Below, piece by piece: positions 48,799-60,748 of a stretch of 64,000 bases of DNA. The DNA comes from Selaginella tamariscina. Taxonomy: Eukaryota > Streptophyta > Lycopodiopsida > Selaginellales > Selaginellaceae. Made by a program: the position numbers and the translations under genes. A model generated the notes under the pieces. The model was not told the DNA's origin, did no database searches, and worked only from the letters and a program-made list of their open reading frames with translations. Positions within the stretch are counted from its first letter, which is position 1. Every line of letters begins with the position of its first letter. The stretch is taken from NCBI GenBank assembly GCA_003024785.1, contig PUQB01000375.1:186001-250000 (forward strand). The letters are read 5' to 3'.

Positions 48799-50994
48799 AT
48801 GGCGCGGATGCGTAGTCGCAGCAAGGCGGTGTGGACAACGGCACTTGCGATTCTCGTCTTGACATCGTTTGTGCTTTTGATTCTGCTCTTAGTCGGTCTC
48901 GTGGGTGTTCCATCCGGATTGACACCATCCGATGCCCACATTTCTCTGCATCTGCCTGTTGATACCTTAGGACAAATGTGAGTTGTGTATGTGTGTCCGT
49001 GTTAGATAAGAAAAAAAATGCATACATTGTTCTGAACCTGCCACTCGTTTGGAACAAATGTGCTTTTCTATATACTTCTATCTCTGCATATATCTCATGG
49101 TTATTTATATGATCTTATGCTTGAATGCATGCACGCATCACGGACTATACATGTAGTCAAGCGTTCATCTAATACACTTGCCGGATTAAGTCACCTTTCT
49201 AATTTCATTTGATTGTTAAGTAGCTCCATCTTGTACTCTCTCCTTCCCTCCTTCCCTCCCTCCCCCTCCCCTCCCCTCGCCCTCTCTCGTGTTTGGTAGT
49301 TGCATTTATATATTCTTATACTTTACAGATTGGAGGAGAATGAAAATAAGCGACAGCCATGGTCAGAAATCATCTCCTGGTCACCTCGTGCTTCCATCGT
49401 TCACAATTTCCTTGTAAGTTTATTGAAGTCATCTCTCTCTCCTACACTGTTTGTATATAGTGATACATGTGTGTGTGTGTATGTTCAATACATTTCTTTG
49501 TGTAATAACATTATTAAGCATCATTTTAATCTTTTTCATGATAGTCCGGTGAAGAGTGTGATCATTTATTCGTGTAGCGATGCCCCTTTTGAAGAAATCG
49601 ACTGTGGTAGACAGTGCAACTGGCCTAAGTAAAGATAGCAGGTACATTCGTCCTGTCTTTAATGCACAATCATTGTTAATGTATCCTTGATTATTACAGA
49701 GTAAGAACGAGCTCTGGCATGTTTTTGAATCGAGGACAAGACCCAATCATATCAGAAATTGAGGAGAGAATTGCAAGGTTGACATTCATCCCAAAAGGTG
49801 CGGTAAAAGTACATATAAATTAAGTTATTACACGATTCTTAATCTTTGATAGTATCTTTCGAGCAGAGCATGGTGAGGGATTTCAGGTTTTACGATATGA
49901 ACCCGGGCAGAAGTATGATCCTCATCACGACTACTTTTATGATAAAGTTAACACACAGAACGGGGGACAAAGAGTTGCCACGCTTCTCATGTACCTGTAA
50001 GTATATTAGATATTCTGTGTGTGTGTGTGTATACACGTTACAGGGCTCGAACTAGCATGTGTGTGTGTCTGATGTTTGAAAGGTTAGAGATATTTAATTT
50101 TGTACGATTTGCGATATATGCGTGTTATATAATAAGTGTATGCATAATGTGTAATCCATGTGTGATCTTCGGTGTATATGCGTTTTGTGCGAGCTGTATA
50201 TGTATTTTGTGTATGTATATACATGTAAATTTATATATGCGCATGTATATATACATGCATGTTTATGTCTGTATCTATGTGCTTGGAGAGAATACATAGT
50301 TTAGATTTGTATCATATGACGTCTGTAGAAAAGAAGTGTTTGCTATATATTATGTAAATCAAGTACCGTGAGTATAGTTGAGACATCAAAGATAATTTCT
50401 ATGAATTGATATAAAATGGCTGCTGTATATGTATTTACTATGTGTATATTGTCTGCATACACTATAATACTTCACGTGTATTTGTACACTTTATGCATAT
50501 ACATCTGTAATCTATGCTTGTGTGTATTTTAGATTCATTAAACTTGTGTATATGTTTTTGTTAACAGACGTGTCTTCGTATTAAATATATAAATAACATT
50601 CTATGATTCTTAGTTAGCAAGTGCTAAAGAATAATCAATAGACGACATCTGCAAGCTAATCAGAATATGTTTGTTGTGGTATTTAAGGACGGATGTGGAG
50701 AAAGGTGGGGAAACAGTATTCCCAAAATCGGCAAAAAAACGCTACCACACTTCCGTATTACAACGAGCTATCAGCGTGTGGACGGGCGGGAGCGTCAGTG
50801 CGGCCGAAAAGGGGAGATGCTTTGCTCTTCTGGAGTATGACTCCTGATGCCAAAGTCGATGTCACCAGTTTACACGGTATATTTATGTGTGTGTACACAT
50901 CTGTGGGTTTTTACACGTTCTTTAATCTCATGTGTCAATGTCATATAACATGTTAAAGACTTCCCTCTTTTTAGATGTATATATATATATATAT

Positions 50995-51034
<40 letters not shown>

Positions 51035-51150
51035 TGTTAATGTTTTAAGCGTATGAATACACACACTTAAAACATTAACAGTCTAGCTTGGCGAAATGAT
51101 AGTCATGAAATAGCTCTCTGAGTCATATAGTGTGCACACAGCGCATCAAA

Positions 51151-51223
<73 letters not shown>

Positions 51224-51337
51224 GTGGATGTTTAACGATGTGTTTTGGGTTTGCTAGGTGGATGTCCAGTCATTGAAGGGGAGAAATGGTCGGCGACAAA
51301 GTGGATGCGACAGTTCGAATATAAGGTGCCCATGTAG
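48799..51337 (+). CDS. P4H: Membrane-anchored prolyl 4-hydroxylase
   Basis: Seven exons: 48799-48977, 49329-49413, 49545-49641, 49700-49797, 49867-49996, 50688-50876 and 51258-51337. Residues about 11-37 form a single hydrophobic signal anchor after a basic MARMRSRSK start, as in plant type II ER/Golgi P4Hs. Then come LEENENKRQPWSEIISW, PRASIVHNFLSGEECDHL, KKSTVVDSATG, EHGEGFQVLRYEPGQKYDPH and HDYFYDKVNTQNGGQRVATL. The iron ligands are in HHD and, later, H of SLHGGCPV; the 2-oxoglutarate-binding Lys is in WSATKW. The enzyme hydroxylates proline in hydroxyproline-rich cell wall proteins. Two frame breaks occur: one base missing near 49567 in a TTT run (HL/IRVAMP) and a shift at an A7 run near 50733-50739 (one extra or two missing). 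Otherwise every exon border is clean and about 286 residues are expected. Confidence 0.88.
50977..51082. repeat. TA microsatellite followed by 17 bp perfect inverted repeat in P4H intron
   Basis: A TA run (50977-51034) is followed by ACTGTTAATGTTTTAAG (51033-51049) and its exact reverse complement (51066-51082), with a 16 base loop. Confidence 0.88.
51154..51220. repeat. GT then GA microsatellite in P4H intron
   Basis: A pure GT run of about 27 bases passes directly into a pure GA run of 40 bases, 37 bases before the last exon of P4H. Confidence 0.95.
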
Positions 51338-53052
51338 GTATTCTTTTGATCTAGTTTTGCTTTTTGGTACAAAAATAAGAATTTTGATAATTCCCACCCT
51401 TCAATGCTAATGATTTGGATTAAACCTAGAAGATTATAGTTGTAGTCGTGTAATATAAATGCTATATACACTATATGGAATATTAAATACGTAGAATATA
51501 GGTCGTATATTTCATAAAAAAAGATCTATGTTTGCAACGTAGTATGAATCCACATGTTCCTTACAAAATATATGTACTATATACAAAGATTATCTTATTA
51601 TCATAACTAATTGTTTGCTTTAAATTTATCAAGAATAAATATAGTAGAATATGTGTTTACTAAACTACATTAACTTATTCTATAATTTAAATGATAATGA
51701 GTTATACTGTACATATTTGTGTATATGATTAACCACGTGGCGATCCGTCGTGCGATTGACTGGGCCACTTTCTAAGGTACGTGCATTAGTACATGACCAC
51801 GTTCAGGTAAATCTAACATAAAATTGTGTACAGGTAATTCCCGGGACCGTCACACATACTTTGTCAGTCCATTGCAGCAAGTCAACAGAGGTGCGTGCGT
51901 GAGTGTGTGGATATATATATAGAAATGGTGGTTATCTATGAATCTTTCTTTATTGAATGATATAGTTTATAATGCTTACTCCAGGTATAATAAGTTGATA
52001 GAGCTATATCCTGTTCATATTCATACTTCCATTCAACATTCTACACTAGAAAACCATTCACTTGGAATTTAATAAATGTTGAACATTTTATGAATATGCA
52101 TACCATCATAGCATCGGCCTTACTCGTATACCCTGCAGTTCGATACAAATCAGTTCTTTCTTGTATAACACACCATTTTTCTGATATATATATATATAAT
52201 CCTAAGAGTTAATATATATACTAATTAATATAATGCTTCTATTAATCTATTAATCTTACTTCTCATTAACAAATTACCTAAACACGTCTCCCAGTGGTGC
52301 CCAAGTCACGTAGTGTCACAGACTGAGTGGATACACATGACTTATGGAGTCCATCCAATTTCAAAGTTATGAGACATTTGTGTTCAACCTTCCCGTGCTT
52401 GTGTCTGTTGGTTCCTATGGTGTCATAGCCTTTTGTCCCATTGTGTTCGTTAGAGATGTTACTGCTAATTTCTTTCAATAGAATTTGTTAAACTTCAACA
52501 CAGTTTCATTGACCACTAAGCAGTTATATATTTCCTTCTTTACTAAAATGATTTTGTTCATATTAATGTTATTGGCTTGGGGCGTGATAATTCGAACTGA
52601 AATCCCTTCACATTAATTGCGTCTTAAAAATAATAAAAAATCATTTAACAAGATTACACACTCATGTTTTTTTAGAGTTGCAACAACTAACAAATTGAGT
52701 TTGCTAGAATTAAATAATGGTAGGAGCAAAAGCTAGTGCAGCAAGTGACAAACTCATGCGATAAATTTAACTATTACAAGGTAAGTTTTCAAGTTTGAAT
52801 TCATTTACAACACCATTAAAATCTAAGGTTAGTTTGCTAAAAAGTTTTGATGACTTAAGGTAGTTTAGTGAGTTCATGAACTAGGTTTGCCAAATCATCC
52901 AGATGAATCCCAATCTTTATATTGATGATTGTTCAAAAGTGAGTTTAGTTGGATTACTACTTATCAGCACCACTCAAGTATGGTTTGTATCTTTATTGAA
53001 AAAAGACTCACTATTATTGGACAATTTTAAACTATTCATTTTGAAATTTAAA
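51338..53052. other. No supported gene; AT-rich spacer
   Basis: Holds the P4H 3' end and then AT-rich DNA. Short frames here (for example minus strand 52278-52478) show no family I recognise; with the gypsy 3' LTR next door, part may be decayed transposon sequence. Confidence 0.45.
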
Positions 53053-53997
53053 TGTCAGATTTTTACTTGGTACCACAAAAGTGGCTTGCCAGATGCCAAC
53101 CTTGGAATCCCCTCTTTAAAAACCTCACAAAATCTAGTAAAGTAACTCACATTAAGAACCCATCCCCTAAGAACTTAAACCTAATTGACTACATTCACGA
53201 ACGTGGCTCACCTTGTAAACTAAGATATGTAGATTAGTCGAGTTATAAATATTGTTCCTAACTTGGCGTGGTTGAGATGGCCAAAGCAAAGCTTCAACCT
53301 CTAGTTCAGTGGAACGTAAATTTGGGCAATGCTTTTGAGTTTGCGAGTAGGTTTTTAGACTAAGGAATTTGACTAACTCTTTGAAAGTGACGTAGGCGAG
53401 ATCCTACCAACGATAAGGATAGTTTAACCCAAAGTGGGATGTACCCTTGTTATGTGGAAGTTGGACGGCACAACATAAGGTTGCACCTTGATAAAATAAG
53501 CTTAACTTGCATTGGTAAGAGATTAACGAGCTCTCTTTTGAACCTAGGAAGCCTCACTAAATATACTATACCTTAATTACATGACGGAGTCCCCCACCCC
53601 ACCCACCCCACCCCATTCCCACCCCCATTCCCATTTTCCTAAATGAGTAAGTGCACTAACACGGAAATGTTAACCTTTAATGAAAATGCATTGCCTAACC
53701 TAACCCTAAACCTAACCCCTAGGCGTGGGGTTAGGACAACCCTAGGGGTGTCCCTAACCTTTTTGACAAGCTAAAAAAAAACTAACTTGGAATGTCAAAT
53801 TAGGAGAGAGTTTTCTAAATGGAAGTGCTAGTTCTTCTTGCAAATACCTAATAATACCAGGCCGGACCATCACTAAATACCAAAATGCATTATGTAGGCC
53901 TGTTTCTTCTACATCTAGAGTTTGTCACATAATCCAGTAGGTAATAACAGTCAACCTTCAAAGTAAAAGGTTGAATCATAATAAAAACTATGACACA
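53053..53997 (-). repeat. 3' LTR of decayed gypsy element (family X, copy 3)
   Basis: On the minus strand it begins TGTGTCATAG at 53997, right after a polypurine stretch AAAGGCGGGGAG (54009-53998), and ends CTGACA at 53053. The polypurine tract and the pol remnant on the same strand to the right make this the element's 3' LTR. It is homologous to 56899-58675. Confidence 0.75.
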
Positions 53998-56898
53998 CTC
54001 CCCGCCTTTAAAAATGTTAACGTCTTCATTGACATCCAACTCCAAGACTAGACTAAGTTAGAAAAAATTAACTGAAAACTAAAGCTAATTACTCTATGTG
54101 GAGTTAGCAAAAAATTCACAAGTTTTATTACCTCCCTTGTGTTAAGCAAAGCCAAATATTTCAGAACCGTCGTTCACTAAGCAGCAAGCTTAACTACCGA
54201 AGGCACCACCTACAGCATGAAGTTACTTGAAGACCTTTTGCACGTTTACAAAATCTGTCACTTGACACAGACAACAAATTAATTAATTTCTATAAGCTAA
54301 CTAGAATTTATAATAAAGGCCTCTAGTTAATGTTGTCTGTCCCTTAGAAGAAATAAAACTTTATTTCTTAATTAGCTTGAGACTTTGCTTCAAACTCATT
54401 CACCAAGTCCATTGCATTCTACATATTCTCTAATGGTTCCCATGTTGATTCGCATGCTGGATAATCCTTCTATTTAGCGAGATACTTAAACTTACGTTTT
54501 CGCAGCCCATAAACCTTCTTTTTGCTTTCATACTCCTTCTCTTCACCAACTAGTTTAGGGGGACGGACATAAGTTATTGTATCTTTGTGGATGTTTCTCA
54601 TCTTATGGAATTGTTCGAGCAAATTGACATGAAACACATTGTGTAACGTTCCCGACTCCAAAGGAAGATCTATCTCATAAGCCACCTTTTCTACTCACTT
54701 TACCACCTTGTATGGACCTATGTAATGCGATAAAAACTTCTTTGAAAAAGTCATTGGAACCTTCAAGTTTTTGGTACTCAACAATACCATATTTCCAACC
54801 TGATACTCTACATCCTATTGATGCTTATTATACCGTTGATGATACATTTCCTGTGCTGCAGCCATTGCTTGACAAGCAGCTTCCCATGTTCGATGCAATT
54901 ATCTAGTGAACTCTGCTGCATAGGGAACTCAATTGACATCATCTTTCATTAACACCATACTCTAAGGAATACCACCCTTGTTCCCAATTAACACCTCCAT
55001 TAGGCTATACCTAATTACAATGTGTGTTAAGTTATTGTAACATATCTCAGCCATATCCTAGTGTTCAACCCAATCAAGTTGATCACTTTGAACATAGCAT
55101 CTAAGATAGTCATCGACTTGTCGATTCACCCTCTCCGTTTGACCATCTATTTGCGGATGGTAAGTCATATTGAACTTCAGCATTGTGCCAAACTACTTAA
55201 ACAACGTTCCTCAAAACTTATTAGTACATTGAGAATTCCAAGATCATTATTTTCGGTAGTCCGCACACTCTTATGACCTCATGAAAGAACAACTTTATTG
55301 CTTGTTTTGCATTCACTGTTTCTATAGTTGAAATTAAATGAGCAACCTTTGAAAATTGATCGACCACCACTACGAAAGCGTTAAAACCATAAGATTTTGG
55401 CAATTATATGATAAAGTCCAAAGTAACACTTTGAAATGGCCACTTTGGAATTGGTATACACTGCAACTTCCTAACTTGTTTTTTGTGACCGATTCTTCAC
55501 TTGTTAACACGTGAGGCAGACAACATCGTTTATCATACATGGCCAATGGAATCCCTGTTTCAACAAAGCCAACGTCTTAAGCCTTCCACTATGTCTTACC
55601 AAAGGAACGTTGTGATGCTCTCTTAATAGCTTTTCCTTCCATGTCCCTTCTGGAACATAGAATCTCTTTCTTTATAATAAAGAACTTCATCTTATTTGAG
55701 TGCATCCATTCGACTTTCTATTCCTACTAGAATATTACCATCTTTTTATAACTGATGAACCTGTTTCCTTTTTGCTACCATGTTCAATGCTTCCTTAGGA
55801 AACTCGTCTTGAAGATATGCCGTCATAAATTCATCCACCAAAGTTGACACTGGTACCGACATAATACAAAGATGACCTTTCCTACTAAGTGTGTCAACTA
55901 CCACATTGTCTTTTCCAGTTTTGTGTCTGATTTTAAGTTGAAATCATGCCAACTAACATATTTTGGTGACAGCTTTGGCTGCATTTTGAAGTACCTTAGA
56001 GTTACATTATATGTCCAAACCACAGTGCCATGACTTGGAAGATAATAAATGCCAATACTCCAAGGAAGCAACAATAACATACATCTTTTTTTCGTGAGTA
56101 GGCAATTAAAGTTGTGCAACATCTAACTTCTTCGAGAAAAAGGACACTAGATGTCCTTTTTATTATAATACACCACCAATTACAAAGTCGGAAGCATCAC
56201 ACTCTACCTCAAATGAATCTTCAAAGATGGGCAGTTGCAAAAATGGCTCAGACGAGATAGCTCCTTTGAGTTTGACAAATGCCCATTGGCACTTTGGAGT
56301 CCAAGATTTGTCAATGCTACTGCTATCTCTAAGTAACCTTTTATGAATCTTCAGTAATACTCTATCAGACCAAGAAATGATTTAACTTCATGCATGTCTT
56401 TCAAAGTCGTCCACTTGGTAATAACTTGAATTTTCTTTAGATCTATGGCAACCTTCGAGTGTCCCAAGAAATCTATTTTGATTTGACCAAATGCGCACTT
56501 GCTTTCCTTAACATACAATTAGTTTTCCCTCAATCTTTAAAACACTTTTTCCAAGTATTCCACATGTTCCTCAATTGTCAAACTGAAAACCAGAATGTCA
56601 TCAATATACATCACTACGAACTTGTCATAATAGTCTCTAAACACATCATCCATCATTGTGTAAAAAGTTGTTGGAGCATTGCACAACCCGAATGAAAAGA
56701 CTAGAAACTCAAATAATCCATAACATGTTCGAAAAGCAGTCTTTTCGATGTCATTCTCTGCTACCCAAATCTCAAGTTTATTCTTGAAAAATACTTCGCT
56801 TTTAATAATTTATCAAATAAGTCGTCCACTCGTGGAAGAGGATACTTAATTTTTATAGTTATTACATTCAGTGTTCGATAATCCACACACATCCACAT

Positions 56899-58675
56899 TG
56901 TCATAGTTTTTACTATGACTCGACCCTTTACTTTGGACGTTGACTATTGTTACCTACTGTACTATGTTGATGGACCCTAGATGTAGTAGGAAACAGGCCC
57001 GCTTAGTGCACTTGGGTATCTGGTGATGGTCCTGCCGGGTGTCATTAGGTATTTGCAAGAAACTCTAAGCGAAGCTAGAACTTACCTTCTAAAAACCCCC
57101 CCAATTTTGACGTCCCGAATAGGCTAATTGGTCTTTGCAGATGAGTTCAGCGTGTTAAGTAGGGTTAGGAACACCCCTAGGGTTGCCCTAACCCACGCCC
57201 TAAAACCCCCCCCCTTGGGTAGGGTTTAGGGGTAAGAGTAAGGGTGAGTTATAGGCTCATATTGCTAATTTGTTTAAGGGGCTAAAATTCAATGCCAACC
57301 CACTAACACATATAGGAAAAGAGGGGGGGGCCTCCGTCACATAAATAACGTAGAGTATACGTAGGAGAGCTCCTGGGTTCATGACTGAGTTCGTTGCTCT
57401 TCTACCGGTGCAAGCTTTAACTTGTGTCGTTAAGGTACAACCCTCTGTTGTGCCGCCCTAACTTCCAGATGCCAGGGGTACGTCCCACCTTCGGGGTAGC
57501 TTACCCTTAACGTTGGCGAATCCATGCCTGGGAGGTCTTGTCGAAATGCACGTTCCAAGAAGCAGGTTGAGGCTTGTCTCCAGCCTCCTTCTCGTCAAGC
57601 TAGGTGTAGCACTCACAGCCAAGCAAGGCACATCCGTGTCCTTGTCCAACTGTGGGCGTTGGATCTTGTTTGACAGGTTCACATTACCTGGTTCCTGAGG
57701 GTTCATTGAGGGATTCTAGAGTTGGCATTTAGGAGCCACGTTTGTGGCACTTGGTGCAACTCTTGAATCTAAGGGCTATGGCATGATAGCCCACATCGGG
57801 GAAGGCAGTGTCACATAGAGATGTGACACTGGGCTAAACGTCACATGGTGCAACGCCTAAGGCACGCCCTTTGGGGTTATGTCATGGGCTTGTTGCCAAG
57901 GGGTTGGATACTTTAGCAAACAGACATGCTTGTGCTTGCACTAGGGTGTTAAGCCTTGGCATCCGCTCAAGGGAGGTTAGGTCTCATAACTAGGTGTGCA
58001 TTGGCACACTTGGCTAAAGGAGTGTTCTCCTTGAAATTCAAGGTTGAACAACCTAAACATGTTAGCAGGATCCCTTTCGTGAGGCATTCGCAAGGTCATG
58101 TGCTTAGGGTTATCTCAAACCTAGCCTTAGGGAGTTTGCTTAGCAGAACACTCGTGTCTTCACTAAGTACTAGCCCTAGGTCTAGGGTATAACTTGGCCA
58201 CTCAAACCCTTAGGGGTTAGTCATGGTTCAGGGTACCCCTTGTCGCCCTAAAGGGGTTGTACTCCCGGATGAGGGTGATTCCTCAAGGGGTAAGTGACGA
58301 TGCCTTAGCTCTGTCCAGGGGTATGTGTGGAACACACGTCTCCTTGATGGGGGTTAGGGCATGAGCCTATCTAGGTCTTCTAGGGCAAGACCCTAAGTCA
58401 ACTAGGGTTATCCCTCAAGGGTTTTGGGGGCAGACACTCTAGGGAGACTTAGGCTAAACCCTAAATCAACTAGGGTTATCCCTCAAGGGTTTTGGGGGTA
58501 GACACTCTAGGGAGACTTAAGCTAAACCCTAAGTCTCCTGTCCACTTAGGCATTAGAGTCTAACCTTAGGGGTCGTTGGGGTTGTTCTGGGAAACTTAGC
58601 ATTGCTCACACAGGGTGATGACGCCGAATGGCCACCTAGCAGCCACGTGTTGGCCTTTGGGTTAAAACTCTGACA
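56899..58675 (+). repeat. Solo LTR (family X, copy 2) inserted in the gypsy RT
   Basis: Begins TGTCATAG at 56899 and ends CTGACA at 58675, flanked by the five-base duplication CACAT (56894-56898 and 58676-58680). No internal region lies next to it, so it is a solo LTR left by recombination. It is 1.78 kb, nearly twice the length of its relatives, because of GC-richer CCCTAGGG-type and tandem segments (58370-58540). A 93 bp duplication of its end follows, to 58768. Confidence 0.82.
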
Positions 58676-58768
58676 CACATCATATCATTTTTTCATTACA
58701 AACAAGGTGATGATGCCGAATGGCCACCTAGCAGCCACGTGTTGGCCCTTTGGGTTAAAACTCTGACA
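58676..58768 (+). repeat. 93 bp tandem duplication of the solo LTR end
   Basis: GGTGATGATGCCGAATGGCC and the following bases to CTGACACACATC recur at 58614-58680 and 58707-58773, including the CACAT flank, so the duplication arose after insertion. Confidence 0.88.
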
Positions 58769-59020
58769 CACATCATATCATTTTTTCATTACAATAAGAT
58801 CGATGCACCATACGGTGATCGACTAAGTCAAATGTGTCCTTGACTAATCAATTCTATCAGCTGTCTCTTCAATTTTATTAATTCTTGAAGATTCAACCAA
58901 TATGGAGCTCTTGACAGTGGAGACAAACCTGGGAAAGTTTCTATCATGTGATTCACAGCTCGACGTGGAAGTAACTTGGGTGGCAAGTCTTTCGGCAACA
59001 CGTCCTTAAACATGTTCAAA

Positions 59021-59218
59021 ACTTCCATCTTGACTGTCGTTTTTATTAAACATGTTCAAACTTCCATCTTGAGTGTCTTTTTTTTAATGTCCTCTTTGTA
59101 TAAGGGGAAACCTTAAGTGTCATCTTGACTGTCGTTTTTATTAAACATGTTCAAACTTCCATCTTGAGTGTCTTTTTATAATGTCCTCTTTGTGTAAGGG
59201 GAAACCTTAAGTGTCATT
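59021..59218. repeat. Two tandem copies of a 95 bp unit
   Basis: CTTGACTGTCG...TTAAGTGTCAT occurs at 59029 and again at 59124, at the broken 5' edge of the gypsy remnant. Confidence 0.88.
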
Positions 59219-59639
59219 TTGTAAGGATCATGAGTTATTTTTTACCTTTCACAGGACTTGAACTCGAAACCTTTCCGCTAACACATATATGTGTTAGCCA
59301 ACTTGTTCGTATGAAGGAATGTTAGAAGTTTATTCATGGGGCAAAATTACAACCAACAATTCCAAGTTTTCCCCCTACTTTCTACGCCGTCTAACTACTT
59401 CGCTAGCTAACTCAAGAGTACTATGTACACCTTAGCCCATGAGCCTCCACCTCACTACGTCAGCAGCCACATCTGCAACCCCATCAGCAGCCCCGTCATT
59501 ATCCACATAAGCCACCGCCTCATCATCCTCCACATTAGCTGCCACCTCATCATCCGCTTCAACTGCCACCTCACCGCCCACGTCAACAGCCAAGACGATG
59601 CCAGCACCAGCAAGCTCATAAGCACCTGGTTCCTCATCC

Positions 59640-60731
59640 ATGGGAATCCACTAACCACCTAGGTGGGCTCCATCTCCACTTCACCTGACTTTGTAGTTTC
59701 ACTCCAAGCACTAGAAGCCACTGTCTTTCCAGTAAATCCCTTTCCTTTAGATCCCCTCGTTCCCAAGAAACCTCATAGTGAGAGGCAACTGCCAATACCA
59801 GTGTTGTCCAGAAGAAAACAACCATGCGCTGAGTCGTCCACCTCCTCCCCTTGAACACCCCTGCGTTTCGTGAGCACTAGATTGCCCACATGGTGCAGCC
59901 CCGAATGAAGTACCACTGGCTCGACGACATCCCCGGCGGCTCTTCCACTGTATCTAAAGCAAGGCCCAGACTGAAGCTTGGAAGATCCCTATTCCCCTTC
60001 ACAACCCACACGCCGACTAACTTTGAAACATAGACCGCGTGCTCCCCAAGGCAAGCTAGCCCAGCTCACTGGCGCGTCCTGCCAACACACATACTTCACG
60101 ACACGCAACGCATGAGCCCAGATTTCCTGCACGCACACACACTCCCAAAAACAGTGCCGCTCTGATTCCAACGTCCCGCAAGCCTCACACCCCTGAAACG
60201 GGAGTCCCAGATATTACCATGCCCAGCCAGACTGTTCTAAAGAAGCATCCACATCATTGCCTTGATTGCTGCCAGCCACGAACCCAACCAAAGCTCGCGC
60301 CCGAAATCCTTGCTCAACCCTCGTGGGAGTCCATCTGCATGTAAGTGGTCAACCAACTTGGAAACTGGGCACTTTCCCAGTAGTAGTCTGCGTCCCATTC
60401 GCAGCTTGTAATTGAAGAAGCTGCTCCTCGATTCTCTTGCAGTCCACCTCCATGCCTTGGGATCAAAGTCAAGTTCCCACAACCCCTTTGCGGAAAAGAT
60501 ACAACACTCTCCATTCACCATGTGGGACGCTTGGATCCACACAGGGGTACTTGTTCGCCATGTCCACCACCCGTGCTAACCGCGCCAATGATAGATCTGG
60601 CAACTGGGTGATCGCGATCTCGTGCGGCTGCAGCAAACCGTCTTCTCTTGAGACTCGAAATCTCGCCCCTTCCATGCCTGCCACGTCATACACAAACCAC
60701 ACCGTAGATCCCCCTGTTCCTCAATGAGCAG
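59640..60731 (-). pseudogene. LINE C-terminal part with zf-RVT domain
   Basis: Minus strand. 60542-60237 and 60171-59989 carry pieces such as FNYKLRMGRRLLLGKCPVS and ESERHCFWECVCVQEIWAHA, typical of the zf-RVT domain that follows RT in plant L1-like LINEs (conserved Cys and His with Trp). Frames are broken; the part nearer the 3' end has no known domain and may be untranslated. Confidence 0.72.
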
Positions 60732-60748
60732 CCAATCCCCTGTTTTGA

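Larger units (their letters stand above)
53998..59040 (-). mobile_element. Decayed, 5'-truncated Ty3/gypsy element, split by a solo LTR
   Basis: Minus-strand remnants in pol order: RT N-terminal part (59028-58800: NMFKDVLPKDLPPKLLPRRA, QLIELISQGHI, RSPYGAS), a break filled by the solo LTR 56899-58675, RT (56890-56300: [19 protein letters not shown]), RNase H (about 56250-55900), integrase core (55403-55221: FVVVVDQFSKVAHLIS) and C-terminal part (54685-54470: LHNVFHVNLLEQFH). There are numerous stops and shifts. Gag, protease and the 5' LTR are gone; the remnant ends near 59040. Confidence 0.82.

Noticed and set aside
52278..52478. Minus-strand open frame of 66 codons
   Set aside because: No recognisable domain and no splice or promoter context; probably decayed transposon or chance.
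53590..53770. CCCTAA-type words suggesting an interstitial telomere repeat
   Set aside because: They are scattered and imperfect and belong to the family X LTR, also present in its other copies, so they are not a telomere tract.
59423..59662. Open frames on both strands rich in simple codons near the LINE 3' end
   Set aside because: The segment is a degenerate CATCATC/GCCACC tract of the LINE tail; simple-sequence frames are not evidence of a gene.
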